A stretch of 64,000 nt of DNA from Rhizobium sp. WSM4643 (lineage in GTDB: Bacteria > Pseudomonadota > Alphaproteobacteria > Rhizobiales > Rhizobiaceae). A model generated the notes under the pieces. It was not told where the DNA came from. It saw only the letters and a program-made list of their open reading frames with translations, and ran no database searches. Below are positions 1 through 8,846 of the stretch, one piece after another; position 1 is the stretch's first letter, and each line of letters starts with the position of its first letter. The stretch spans positions 310,001-374,000 of the forward strand of contig NZ_CP104041.1 of NCBI RefSeq assembly GCF_025152745.1, written 5' to 3'. The position numbers were made by a program, and so were the translations under genes.

Positions 1-35
1 ACGGCGCTATCGCCGCGACGCCCCGTTTCGTGCAT
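1..35 (-). CDS. Start of next Tad pilus gene (possibly cpaE), cut by window edge
   Basis: An ATG on the minus strand at position 35 follows a GGAAGGG ribosome-binding-like stretch and opens a frame running off the left edge (MHETGRRGDSA...). It lies 40 bases downstream of the CpaD-like lipoprotein gene on the same strand, where cpaE normally follows in Tad operons. Only about 11 codons are visible, so identity rests on gene order alone. A second ATG 22 bases upstream (at 61, reading MNGGS) closes after 19 codons and is less likely. Confidence 0.3.
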   Translation of the reverse strand, partial: MHETGRRGDSA

Positions 36-76
36 TTTCCCTTCCGGCGCTGCCGCCGTTCATGCCTTTCGAATGG

Positions 77-385
77 CTACTGGCTGACAGTGGCCCCACT
101 GGACGCGCCATTCGCCCCCATGGCCGGCGACGGCTGAACAACGCCCGCCCCACCGTTCTGATATTGAGTGACCACCCTGCGGATCACCTTGCCGTCGCTT
201 GCGATTCGGGTTCGCTGGGCTTCCGGCGGGAAGGGGTCCTCGATATGGATGGCCTTGTTTGCTTCCACGGCATTGCCGAGCCCGAAGGTGATCGAGTCGC
301 GATGGTTCATGTAGTCGGCACAGCCGGAAGCGAGGCCGGCGGCTGCAAGCACGAGAAGGGCGCGTTTAGCGTTTTGTAACAACAA
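77..385 (-). CDS. Small Tad-pilus lipoprotein, CpaD-related
   Basis: This 102-residue protein has a lipoprotein signal peptide: a hydrophobic LLVLAAAGLASGC stretch with a lipobox cysteine near residue 22. The following segment, YMNHRDSITFGLGNAVEANKAI, resembles the conserved CpaD start of Tad pilus systems (HRD...GxGxAVxxN). It is much shorter than full CpaD, usually over 200 residues, and matches the abbreviated version I associate with rhizobial Tad loci. The likely role is an outer-membrane accessory lipoprotein helping the CpaC secretin. Its start overlaps the 3' end of cpaC by 20 bases, implying translational coupling. Confidence 0.7.
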   Translation of the reverse strand: MLLQNAKRALLVLAAAGLASGCADYMNHRDSITFGLGNAVEANKAIHIEDPFPPEAQRTRIASDGKVIRRVVTQYQNGGAGVVQPSPAMGANGASSGATVSQ

Positions 386-1853
386 CCTGGCCTCCCTGAT
401 TCAGGTCGAGACGATGGCCATAGGGCCCGGTCACACCTTCGCCATTGCGAAAGCGGCGGAGCATGTCCTTGTCGACTTCCAAGACACCGAGTGCGAAAAG
501 CTCGACGTCATTGGACGAACGTGTCTGATCGAGCGGACTATAGAGGTCCTCACCCGGGCGGGCCGGTCGCACGATGTGCGGGGTAACGACGATAACCAGG
601 TCGGATTCTTTCTTCTGGAAACTGGTCGAACGGAACAGCGCGCCGAGGATCGGTATCTTCCCGAGGCCCGGCAACTGCTGGATGTCTTTGGCATTGATCG
701 ACTGCAGCAGGCCCGCCATGGCAAAACTCTGGCCGTCGCGAAGCGCTACCGTGGTGCTGGCAGCGCGCGAGATGAAACCCGGATTGCCGTTGACGTTGAT
801 CGATGGATCAAGCTCGGAAACTTCAGGCTCGATCTCCAGATTGATGACGCCGTCGTCAAGCACCACCGGCTTGAATGTCAGCCGCACGCCGAAGGGGCGA
901 TAGTCCGTCTCGGTGGCGACTGTCGTGCCGTTGTTCGTCGTCTTCAGGATCGGCACTTCGCCGCCGGCATGGAAGCTGGCGGTCGAGCCGCTCATTGCGA
1001 TGAGGTTCGGCTGGGCAAGGCGACGCACCAATCCCTTCTGCTCGAGCGCATTGATGACCACGTCGATGCGGCCGCCCGAGATTTCCAGCACCTTGGCGAT
1101 CAACTGGCCGAAGGGCAGCATACCGGTTGCCGCACCCTTGGGGTCAAGGAGGGAACGGGCCAGGTTGCCGTCATCGTCTACGGTGATACCCTGGCTGGTC
1201 GTCGCCTTGCCGATGCCGTTGTTGCCGTGCCCTGACCAACCGATCCCGAGGTCACGACCGGTCTGGCGCGAGGCTTCGATGACACGGACCTCCAGCATCA
1301 CCTGCTGGCTGTCACTGACGCGCAACTGGTTCAGCACCGGCTGGTCGGAATAGGACTGGGCGACTTCCATCACCCGCTGCAATTCGATGCCGTCACGGAC
1401 CATGCCTGTCAGGCGAATGCGATCGTTGGAGTTGACCACCGTGACCCGGGCCGAGGGCGCGGCAGAGCGAATGGCGGCGGCGACTTCGGTGAAATCGCTG
1501 GCAACGCGGATGTCGATGACGCCGAGAAGCGACTTGTCGTCGCCATAGACCGAGATATTGGTGGCGCCGATTTTCTTGCCGCGAATGAACAGCGAGTGGT
1601 CGGAAAGCGGCACCACGTCGATCATGTCGGCGCTGCCGATGACGAGATCGCCGAAGGGCTGGCCGGTATTGAGCGTCAGCGTCGCGTTCGGAGGCAACGT
1701 CACACGCTGGACCGATTTGCCTAAGATGACCGACTTTTCCTGTGCGTTGACGCAGCCGGCAAATCCGGGTCCTAAACACACACAGGCCGAAAACACTGCC
1801 GCGAGTGCCGCAAGGCTTTTCGTCCCTGCGATTCTTCTCTTGCCGTTCGCCAT
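366..1853 (-). CDS. cpaC: Tad/Flp pilus outer-membrane secretin CpaC (RcpA)
   Basis: The start at 1853 is chosen because a GAGGGGG ribosome-binding site lies just upstream and a signal peptide (MANGKRRIAG, then a hydrophobic ACVCLGPGFAG stretch) follows. The 495-residue product has the pilus-secretin N-terminal region (GKSVQRVTLPPN, IRGKKIGATNISVY), a BON-like middle (VNSNDRIRLTGMV) and the C-terminal secretin domain (VRRLAQPNLIAMSGSTASFHAGGEVPI ... DLVIVVTPHIVRP). It should form the outer-membrane ring through which the Flp pilus exits. The gene sits between cpaB and the CpaD-like lipoprotein gene in one operon. A longer upstream frame exists but lacks a signal sequence at its start. Confidence 0.93.
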   Translation of the reverse strand: MANGKRRIAGTKSLAALAAVFSACVCLGPGFAGCVNAQEKSVILGKSVQRVTLPPNATLTLNTGQPFGDLVIGSADMIDVVPLSDHSLFIRGKKIGATNISVYGDDKSLLGVIDIRVASDFTEVAAAIRSAAPSARVTVVNSNDRIRLTGMVRDGIELQRVMEVAQSYSDQPVLNQLRVSDSQQVMLEVRVIEASRQTGRDLGIGWSGHGNNGIGKATTSQGITVDDDGNLARSLLDPKGAATGMLPFGQLIAKVLEISGGRIDVVINALEQKGLVRRLAQPNLIAMSGSTASFHAGGEVPILKTTNNGTTVATETDYRPFGVRLTFKPVVLDDGVINLEIEPEVSELDPSINVNGNPGFISRAASTTVALRDGQSFAMAGLLQSINAKDIQQLPGLGKIPILGALFRSTSFQKKESDLVIVVTPHIVRPARPGEDLYSPLDQTRSSNDVELFALGVLEVDKDMLRRFRNGEGVTGPYGHRLDLNQGGQVVVTKR

Positions 1854-1906
1854 GCCTGCTGTTGCCCCCTCATTCGGCTCGCCGCACCTGCGGCATGCCG
1901 CAAATA

Positions 1907-2824
1907 TTACTGGACCAGGCCGACTCTGTGCTCCTCGCGCTTCGTCGTGTTCCAGACCCCCACCGTCACCCACTTCGGCTCGACCGGCAATACCGGCTCG
2001 ACCTTTTGCTCTACAATCTGCACTTGTTTTTCAGGTTCTGGCAACTTATTCTTTTCCAGATCCTTGCTGAGCTCGGTCGCCATCGCGCCGCCACCGAGGT
2101 CGGCGACGGTGATCGGCCGGGTTTGCTCGACCGAGGAAGAGGCAATATTGCGAAGCGCCAGCGAGAGCGTGCCGATACTGGAGCCGAGGGTAAGGCGCTG
2201 CGCCTCATCGGTCGTGACCTCGAAGGTCACGGTTTTGACGACGGATGGTTCGTCCTTGCGCTCGTCTGCCGTCTGGTCCACCGCCAGCACCTTGACGCCT
2301 TGCAGCAGCACGTCGACGAAGGTCTGATCGTTGCCTGCCGGTCCGCGCACGACCCGCGTCAAAAGCACGTCGACGCGATCGGAAGGCCTGACAAAGCCGG
2401 CAACGCCGAGCACGTCGTTGACGCGGATGGAAACCGCCTTCATGCCCTGGTCGAGCGCGGCCGACAGCGTCGCGCGTTCGCCGGTACCGGTGATTTTCGA
2501 GGATAGCACCGGCTCGCCAGGATCGATCGCCGCCATGGCATAACGCGGCTGGGCATCGCTGCCGACAACCATCTCGACGCTGACGAATGAGCCTGCGGGT
2601 GTTTCATTGGAGGGCCATGGAATGGCTCGTAGATTTTCGGGCCGGATCCGGTCACCGAAGCGCATTGGCTTGGCGGCGACAACGAGTGTCCTTTCCTCGG
2701 CCTTCATGCCGTTCATCGCCAGCAGCCGGGCCTTCTGATCGGAGAGATACGCGCGCATGCCGAAAACTGCTGCTGCGGCGAGTACAAACGCAATGACGAG
2801 ACTTAAAATCGTTGAAGAACGCAT
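1907..2824 (-). CDS. cpaB: Flp pilus assembly protein CpaB (RcpC)
   Basis: The 305-residue protein starts with a single N-terminal membrane anchor (STILSLVIAFVLAAAAVFGM). It is followed by a SAF-domain-like region (AAKPMRFGDRIRPENLRAIPWP ... GEPVLSSKIT) and an RcpC domain (GMKAVSIRVNDVLGVAGFVRPSDRVDVLLTR). These are the hallmarks of CpaB/RcpC, a periplasmic factor working with the CpaC secretin. It lies between the pilin gene and cpaC on the same strand, 53 bases ahead of cpaC. The C-terminal tail is rich in Glu, Lys and Pro. Confidence 0.92.
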   Translation of the reverse strand: MRSSTILSLVIAFVLAAAAVFGMRAYLSDQKARLLAMNGMKAEERTLVVAAKPMRFGDRIRPENLRAIPWPSNETPAGSFVSVEMVVGSDAQPRYAMAAIDPGEPVLSSKITGTGERATLSAALDQGMKAVSIRVNDVLGVAGFVRPSDRVDVLLTRVVRGPAGNDQTFVDVLLQGVKVLAVDQTADERKDEPSVVKTVTFEVTTDEAQRLTLGSSIGTLSLALRNIASSSVEQTRPITVADLGGGAMATELSKDLEKNKLPEPEKQVQIVEQKVEPVLPVEPKWVTVGVWNTTKREEHRVGLVQ

Positions 2825-2945
2825 CGCGGTTACTCGCTACACTGGACGGACTGCATCCATTCATTACTGCTAATTTAGAAGGGAGGGGTTAACAAAACCC
2901 CTCTTTTCAGCTCAAAAACGCTGCTCAGGAAGCAGCTGAGGTGCA

Positions 2946-3152
2946 TCAACCCGCCGCCGCCGGCGCAGTCAGGTCTTGTGCTTGGAACCAAGTGGCCCAC
3001 GATCCCCATGCAGTGTTGAGTTCACCGCCGATCAGGACAACTGATGCAACAACTCCGCCGACCAACAAACCAAGCAGAATAAGATATTCAGTCAGTGCGA
3101 CGCCATCTTCTTCCCGCGCGAAAGCGCGTACGCTATTTACAAATGCTTTCAT
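2946..3152 (-). CDS. Flp/Fap-type major pilin subunit
   Basis: The 68-residue prepilin has a basic leader followed by the Flp processing site: EEDG, then VALTEY, with the conserved Glu and Tyr. A hydrophobic helix (LILLGLLVGGVVASVVLIGG) comes next. Cleavage and methylation by the CpaA peptidase should occur after the glycine. A strong GGAGG ribosome-binding site lies upstream in TCGAGAATTACCTCC (reverse strand). It heads the minus-strand cpaB-cpaC operon. The motif reads VALTEY rather than the more common ATAIEY, a conservative variant. Confidence 0.9.
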   Translation of the reverse strand: MKAFVNSVRAFAREEDGVALTEYLILLGLLVGGVVASVVLIGGELNTAWGSWATWFQAQDLTAPAAAG

Positions 3153-3411
3153 CGAGAATTACCTCCAGGTACGTGGTGCGCCGTCATTTCCCCCGGTCGC
3201 CTTGTCGTCGAGACCGCCCCTTCGACTGGAAATATTAATAATCTGTTAAGTCTAATTTAGTCAATTGTTTTATACGCAGACGATCGGCATCTATACTTTT
3301 ATGGTTAAGACGAAAGTCCGCGGTGCCAGTCTAAGACCATGATTTATTCGTCTGGACTAGTGGATAAAAACTTGAGACGCAGGCTAATAATAGCCCAAAA
3401 GGTTGGATCTG

Positions 3412-3948
3412 ATGCTGGAAATGATCATTGTTGTTAATTCGCTTTCAGTATTACTTTTTCTCTACGCCGCCTGGACCGATTTCCGGACATGGAAGATCCC
3501 CAACACGATCGTGCTTGCGCTCGTGACACTTTATGTACTGCGCGCGGTGGGTGTGATGCTTGGCTCCGAGGATGTCGGCGCTGCTCTCTTTGCGTCGAGC
3601 GGAATTGGCGGCGACGTCGGGGCCGGTCTGCTGATGTTTATGCTCGGAGTGGCGCTCTGGGCGTTCCGGCTGTTTGGTGCAGGGGACGCCAAGCTTTTTC
3701 TGCCGATCGGCCTTTTTGTCGGATGGCATGGAATGCTGCCGTTTTCGTTTTTCCTCCTCATCCTTGGCATCGTCACACTGCTGGCCCTGCGGCTGCCGGT
3801 GCCATTGCCCGTCGCACACCTCGCCTTTTTCATGCGCATCGAGGAAATTCGGGCGAGCCGGAAGATACCTTATGGCGTCGTCATGGTATTCGCCGCGCTC
3901 CTCACCTTGGCCTTGCCCATTATCCGACAGCAACTGCAGCTACGATGA
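3412..3948 (+). CDS. cpaA: Prepilin peptidase CpaA (TadV, A24 family)
   Basis: This 178-residue multi-pass membrane protein carries both catalytic aspartates of A24B prepilin peptidases: the WTDFRTWKIPN motif near the N terminus and GAGDAKLF in the middle. It should cleave and process Flp pilin precursors at the inner membrane. The start at 3412 follows AAAAGG at suitable spacing; a TTG nine bases upstream abuts that sequence and is unlikely. It is divergent from the pilin, across an AT-rich 259-base intergenic region that probably holds promoters for both directions. In many Tad loci cpaA is instead co-oriented between pilin and cpaB. Confidence 0.88.
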   Translation: MLEMIIVVNSLSVLLFLYAAWTDFRTWKIPNTIVLALVTLYVLRAVGVMLGSEDVGAALFASSGIGGDVGAGLLMFMLGVALWAFRLFGAGDAKLFLPIGLFVGWHGMLPFSFFLLILGIVTLLALRLPVPLPVAHLAFFMRIEEIRASRKIPYGVVMVFAALLTLALPIIRQQLQLR

Positions 3949-4374
3949 CCCGGCGTCGACAGAACTTCCTCGCAAGAGCCCCTTCGCATTCACGATCGTT
4001 TTCAGCAGAATCTGTTTTTCACCGCCGATCAGCTCGCACAGAAGACTGGCCTATCGCGCCCACAGTCGATGCGGCGCGAACGGTATTGTCGAGAAAGCGA
4101 CGGGTCGCGAGAGTGGTCGCGTTTCAGCTATAGGCGGCGCTCTCATGCCGGCCTGAACGGCAACATCTCACATCATCAGTCAAAGCTGTCTGCCAGCAGA
4201 ACCGCGGAGAGCTTCTTTATTCCCACGGCAAATCTTACCTGCAAATTCTCGGTCACCAGGATTGAGGGCAACCACCGATGCCGTCGAACGCATGGACGAG
4301 CGCGAAAAAGAACATATGTTCGAGGGGTCCTTCCTTTCTTGAAGCCTCAAACCAAACAGCACGGGCACACATCC
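3949..4374. other. Intergenic stretch without a recognised gene
   Basis: About 425 bases separate cpaA from the acetolactate-synthase-like gene. The frame of the downstream gene stays open backwards to about 4069, but that extension has no family resemblance and no convincing start. It presumably contains the promoter of the downstream two-gene operon. No clear -35/-10 pair or hairpin was picked out. Confidence 0.5.
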
Positions 4375-6021
4375 ATGACCAAAGGCTCCGATCTTCTAGT
4401 GGCAGCGCTTGAGAACGAAGGTGTCGATCGCATCTTCGGCATTCCCGGCGAAGAGAATCTCGACGTTGTCGAATCCATCCGCAAGTCGTCGATTGAGCTC
4501 GTGCTCACCCGACACGAGCAGGCAGCCGCCTTCATGGCGGCGACCTATGGCCGCCTGACAGGCAAGCCCGGCGTCTGCCTGACGACTCTCGGGCCCGGCG
4601 CGCTGAACCTCTCGACGGGTGCCGCATACGCCCTGCTCGGGGCGATGCCGATGGTGATGATCACTGGTCAGAAAGGCATCCTCTCGTCCCGCCAGGCGCG
4701 CTTCCAGGTGGTCGATGTCGTTGCGTCCATGAAGCCGCTGACGAAGCTCGCAAGGCAGATTGTGTCGCCGCAGATGATCCCGACGACGGTCAGGGAGGCG
4801 TTCCGCATCGCCCAGGAGGAAAGGCCGGGGCCGGTGCATCTGGAGCTTCCGGAAGATATTGCGGCCGAAGAATGCCAGGAGGTGGCGCTGATTGCGCCGC
4901 ATCAGCTCGAACTGCCGACGGCAAGCGATGCGGCCCTCGATCGCGCTGCCGCCCTCATCGCCGCAGCCAAACGTCCGCTTCTGATGTTCGGGGCCGCCGC
5001 CTCGCGTCCCCGCTCGACATCGGATATTGCGCAGTTTGTGATCCGTACGCGCATTCCGTTCTTTACCACCCAGATGGGGAAGGGAACGGTGCCCGGCGGA
5101 ACCGAACTTTATATGGGCACCGCCGCGCTGTCGGAGCGGGATTATGTCCACGAGGCCATTGAACAGGCAGACCTTATCATCACGATCGGGCACGACACGA
5201 TCGAGAAACCACCCTTCATCATGGGCAAGGGCGGCCCGAAGGTCGTTCATGTCGGATATCAGCCGGCGACCGTCGAGCAGGTCTATTTCCCGCAGTCCGA
5301 GGTCATCGGCGACATCGGCCCTTCGCTGAAGGCGCTGGCGGATCGCCTCGAGGGCAAGCTGCCAAACGCGCAGGCGCTTCTTCATCTCCGCGAGCGCATT
5401 CTCGAGCGCATCGCCGCGCGGGCAACAGAAGATCGCTTCACGCCACAGCGGCTGGTCCACGACATAAGAGAGGTGATGCCGCATGACGGCATCCTAGCGC
5501 TCGATAACGGCATGTACAAGATCTGGTTTGCCCGGAACTACCGGACGCGGATGGCGAACACGCTACTGCTCGACAATGCCCTTGCAACGATGGGAGCCGG
5601 GCTGCCATCGGCGATGGTTGCCTCGATGCTCTATCCCGAGCGGCGTGTCATGGCGATTTGTGGTGACGGCGGCTTCATGATGAACTCGCAGGAACTCGAA
5701 ACAGCCGTCCGGCTGAAACTCAACCTCGTCGTCCTCGTCATCGAGGACAATGCCTACGGCATGATCCGCTGGAAGCAGGCGGTGGACGAATTCCCGGATT
5801 TCGGGATGACCTTCGGCAATCCCGACTTCGTGAAATATGCCGAATCCTACGGCGCCAAGGGAACCAGGGTCGACGATATCAGCCGGTTCAAACAGGTGCT
5901 CGAAGAGGCTTTCTCCGGCGGCGGTGTGCATCTGGTGAATGTGCCGGTGGACTACTCTGAAAATGAACGCGTGCTGGTGAAGGAGCTTCGCGAACGGCTC
6001 CCCGCGAAATTGGAGGCCTGA
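4375..6021 (+). CDS. Acetolactate synthase large-subunit-like ThDP enzyme
   Basis: The 548-residue protein has the three-domain thiamine-diphosphate layout. The N-terminal pyrimidine-binding domain (GIPGEENLDVV, with catalytic Glu in LTRHEQAAAF) is followed by a central domain. The C-terminal diphosphate-binding domain has the GDG...N motif (CGDGGFMMNSQE ... EDNAYG). It most resembles catabolic acetolactate synthases, which condense pyruvate to acetolactate without a regulatory subunit. No ilvN gene is adjacent, consistent with that. The ATG at 4375 begins at the conserved TKGSDLLVAAL region. One base separates it from the downstream aldehyde dehydrogenase, so a joint pathway is implied. Other 2-oxoacid ligase or decarboxylase specificities cannot be excluded. 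Confidence 0.8.
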   Translation: MTKGSDLLVAALENEGVDRIFGIPGEENLDVVESIRKSSIELVLTRHEQAAAFMAATYGRLTGKPGVCLTTLGPGALNLSTGAAYALLGAMPMVMITGQKGILSSRQARFQVVDVVASMKPLTKLARQIVSPQMIPTTVREAFRIAQEERPGPVHLELPEDIAAEECQEVALIAPHQLELPTASDAALDRAAALIAAAKRPLLMFGAAASRPRSTSDIAQFVIRTRIPFFTTQMGKGTVPGGTELYMGTAALSERDYVHEAIEQADLIITIGHDTIEKPPFIMGKGGPKVVHVGYQPATVEQVYFPQSEVIGDIGPSLKALADRLEGKLPNAQALLHLRERILERIAARATEDRFTPQRLVHDIREVMPHDGILALDNGMYKIWFARNYRTRMANTLLLDNALATMGAGLPSAMVASMLYPERRVMAICGDGGFMMNSQELETAVRLKLNLVVLVIEDNAYGMIRWKQAVDEFPDFGMTFGNPDFVKYAESYGAKGTRVDDISRFKQVLEEAFSGGGVHLVNVPVDYSENERVLVKELRERLPAKLEA

Positions 6022-6022
6022 G

Positions 6023-7414
6023 ATGCCGCGCACCATGAAGGTCTACCAAGCGTTCGACCGCGAGCCGATTGCAGAGCTGCCGGCAGACGACGCGGCCGCG
6101 CTCGAGCGCAAGCTTCAGCTCGCCGCCAAAGCCTTCGCCGATCGCGACGGCTGGCTGCCCGCGCATCAGCGGTTGGCAATCCTCAGAAAGGCGTCGGCAC
6201 TTCTGCAGGAGAACCGCGATCGTTTTGCGATGATGATCGCCCGTGAAGGCGGCAAGCCGCTGACGGATGCGATCATCGAGGTGACGCGCGGGATCGACGG
6301 CCTCCTCAATGCGGCGGACGAGCTGCGCAACTTCGGCGGCAAGGAAATCCCCATGGGGCTGACTGCGGCCAGCGCGAACCGATGGGCCTTCACCACCAAG
6401 GAGCCGATCGGCGTCGTGGCGGCGATATCGGCCTTCAACCATCCGCTCAATCTCATCATCCACCAGATCGCGCCGGCGATCGCCGTGGGTTGCCCGGTGA
6501 TCATCAAGCCGGCAGCGCCGACCCCGATTTCCTGCATCGAGATCGTCAAGCTATTCTGGGAGGCCGGTCTCGACGAACGCTGGTGCCAGACCCTCATCAC
6601 CGAGGACAATGCGCTTGCCGAGGCCTTCGCAACCGATCGTCGCGTCGCGTTCCTGAGTTTTATCGGCTCGGCAAAGGTCGGCTGGTACCTCAAGGCCAAG
6701 CTGCCGCCGGGCACCCGATGCGCGCTTGAGCATGGTGGAGCAGCACCCGTCATCGTCGACCGCAGCGCCAATGTCGATGCGATCGTCGGCACCATTGTCA
6801 AAGGTGGCTATTATCACGCCGGGCAGGTCTGCGTGTCGGCCCAGCGTCTCTTCGTGCATGAAGATATTCTGGCTTCCTTCACCGAGGCGCTCGCTGCCAG
6901 GGTGGCAGCCCTGCATGTCGGCGATCCCACGGTTATGCAAACCGAGGTAGGGCCGCTCATTTTGCCACGCGAGGCAGACCGCGTCACGGCCTGGATCAAG
7001 GAGGCGACGGACGCCGGAACCAGGCAGATCGGGGGCGGTCGGATGTCCGAGACGACACTTCTGCCTTCGGTTTTGCTGAACCCGCCTGCAGACGCGAAAG
7101 TGTCGGTGCTCGAGGTTTTCGGACCGCTGACCTGCGTCTACGGCTACCGCGACCTCGACGAAGCGATCCGCATTGCCAACTCGCTGCCTTATGCCTTCCA
7201 GGCGAGCGTCTTTTCCGCCGACATAGCGATTGCTCTCAGGGCGGCAAAACACTTGGATGCATCGGCCGTTCTCGTCAACGACCACACCGCGTTCCGTACC
7301 GACTGGATGCCTTTTTCCGGACGCAGGCAGTCAGGATACGGGGTCGGCGGCATTCCCTGGACGATGGAAGAGATGGCCGACGACAAGATGGTGGTGTTCA
7401 ACCAGGTCACTTAG
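6023..7414 (+). CDS. NAD(P)-dependent aldehyde dehydrogenase
   Basis: The 463-residue protein is an ALDH-superfamily enzyme: AISAFNHPLNLIIHQIAPAIA for cofactor binding, general-base Glu in CALEHGG (about residue 236) and nucleophile Cys in GQVCVSAQR (about residue 270). It ends with the usual PFSGRRQSGYG region. It starts one base after the stop of the acetolactate-synthase-like gene, with a GGAGG-containing ribosome-binding site inside that gene's end, so the two are surely co-translated. The base next to the catalytic Glu reads EHGG rather than ELGG. The substrate is unknown; it may oxidise an aldehyde made or used by its ThDP-enzyme partner. Confidence 0.85.
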   Translation: MPRTMKVYQAFDREPIAELPADDAAALERKLQLAAKAFADRDGWLPAHQRLAILRKASALLQENRDRFAMMIAREGGKPLTDAIIEVTRGIDGLLNAADELRNFGGKEIPMGLTAASANRWAFTTKEPIGVVAAISAFNHPLNLIIHQIAPAIAVGCPVIIKPAAPTPISCIEIVKLFWEAGLDERWCQTLITEDNALAEAFATDRRVAFLSFIGSAKVGWYLKAKLPPGTRCALEHGGAAPVIVDRSANVDAIVGTIVKGGYYHAGQVCVSAQRLFVHEDILASFTEALAARVAALHVGDPTVMQTEVGPLILPREADRVTAWIKEATDAGTRQIGGGRMSETTLLPSVLLNPPADAKVSVLEVFGPLTCVYGYRDLDEAIRIANSLPYAFQASVFSADIAIALRAAKHLDASAVLVNDHTAFRTDWMPFSGRRQSGYGVGGIPWTMEEMADDKMVVFNQVT

Positions 7415-7721
7415 GGGCAGCGATGATGGGATCAACTGTTCGATTTCCATCGGCAGGTAAAACCCTTGGATAATAGACGATGCCTTCGCCGACGTGGTCG
7501 GTCCCGCGTCTGCATAATTCTAGTGCGGCGACGGGATCGACGTCGCGCACCGCTCAAAATCAGACAAACATTGGATAACCGCTTGCTCGGCCAGGATGGA
7601 CTTGCCTCGCCCACAGCCGGGAGGCATGGTCTGTCTCGGAACAACGGAATCACAAAACTGCGGACGAGAGGTCTTTGGCCATGCTCGAAAGCTCGCAGCG
7701 CATCGCAAACATGGCTGATTA
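7415..7721. other. Intergenic stretch, no recognised gene
   Basis: About 307 bases lie between the aldehyde dehydrogenase and the nuclease gene. Short open frames exist in both directions, but none has a ribosome-binding site plus recognisable protein sequence. It probably carries the promoter of the nuclease-ATPase pair. Confidence 0.45.
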
Positions 7722-8846
7722 ATGTTTTCCTTCCTGCACAGTTCAGACCTGCATATTGGCAAACGATTTGGCAATCTTCCGGAGGATTTGAGAGGGCGCC
7801 TGCGCGAGGCACGGCATGGTGTCATCGCCAGGCTTGCCGCTGCAGCACGAGAGCATGGCGCTGGCGTCATTCTGCTCGCCGGCGACACCTTCGACACCGA
7901 GACGCCGACGCCTGCCGTGCTTCGGCAAGCGCTTGGCGAGATGGCCCGGAATACGCCGCTGCGCTGGGTCTTGCTTCCCGGCAACCACGACTCGCTGCTG
8001 GCCGATCAGCTCTGGAGTGCTGCGCGCGGTGTGGTGCCCGACAATGTCATCCTGGCGACGGAAGCGGTGCCTCTTCCGCTTGGGCCTGATGTCATCCTGC
8101 TGCCGGCGCCTTGCACGACCAGGAGGCCGGGCCGCGACCTGACCGAATGGATGACGGGTGCCGCCACAGCGGACGGCGCTATCCGCATCGGCCTCGCCCA
8201 TGGCCCCATCCAGGAATTTTCGGAGGATGCCACGGCCGCCAACGTGATTGCGCCGAACCGCGCGGCACTGGCCGGCCTCGACTACATGGCGCTCGGCGAT
8301 TGGCACGGATCGGTGGCGGTGGACGCCAGAACATATTACAGCGGCGCGCCCGAGCCGGACCGTTTCAAGCATGACCGGCCGGGGCAGGCGATGGTCGTTT
8401 CCATTGCCGGGCAGGGGGCGATGCCGACGACGACGACGGTGACGACCGCCAGCTTTTCCTGGCGGACATTGCAGCTTCCGCTGCTGGCGTCGGAAGACGG
8501 CGTTGAAGTGCTGAAGGCCGCGTTGCCGGAACCGTTCGCGCGGCGACAAACCCTGCTGCGCGTGGCGCTGTCCGGCCGTGCCCGGTTGAACGGGCGAACG
8601 GCGATGATCAGCCTGCTGGAGCAGGTCGCGCCGGAATTTGCGCATCTGGAGATCGATGCCGACCTTTTGGGGACCGACTGCGAGAGCGATGATCTGGAGA
8701 CCATCGACCGAGCCGGTGCGCTGCGCGATGCTGCGGAATTGCTTCTTGCCGAAAGCCTCGACGAGGCCCGTTCCGGCGATGACAGGGGCGTGGCGCGCCA
8801 AGCGTTGATCCGCCTGTTTTCCTATTGCGAGGCGATCGATCGATGA
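7722..8846 (+). CDS. SbcD/YhaO-like DNA exonuclease (metallophosphoesterase)
   Basis: The 374-residue protein carries the calcineurin-like phosphoesterase motifs in order: SSDLHIG (DxH), LAGDTFD (GDxxD), LPGNHDS (GNHD), a histidine in LAHGP and LGDWHG (GDxH). These bind the two catalytic metals of Mre11/SbcD nucleases. The C-terminal part is divergent from SbcD and fits the YhaO subgroup. Its stop overlaps the start of the downstream ATPase gene by four bases (ATGA), the typical coupling of the two subunits of a nuclease-ATPase complex. The expected role is DNA end processing or repair. Confidence 0.87.
   Translation: MFSFLHSSDLHIGKRFGNLPEDLRGRLREARHGVIARLAAAAREHGAGVILLAGDTFDTETPTPAVLRQALGEMARNTPLRWVLLPGNHDSLLADQLWSAARGVVPDNVILATEAVPLPLGPDVILLPAPCTTRRPGRDLTEWMTGAATADGAIRIGLAHGPIQEFSEDATAANVIAPNRAALAGLDYMALGDWHGSVAVDARTYYSGAPEPDRFKHDRPGQAMVVSIAGQGAMPTTTTVTTASFSWRTLQLPLLASEDGVEVLKAALPEPFARRQTLLRVALSGRARLNGRTAMISLLEQVAPEFAHLEIDADLLGTDCESDDLETIDRAGALRDAAELLLAESLDEARSGDDRGVARQALIRLFSYCEAIDR

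Noticed and set aside
4069..4374. N-terminal extension of the acetolactate-synthase-like frame
   Set aside because: No ribosome-binding site or homology; the conserved family N terminus begins at 4375.
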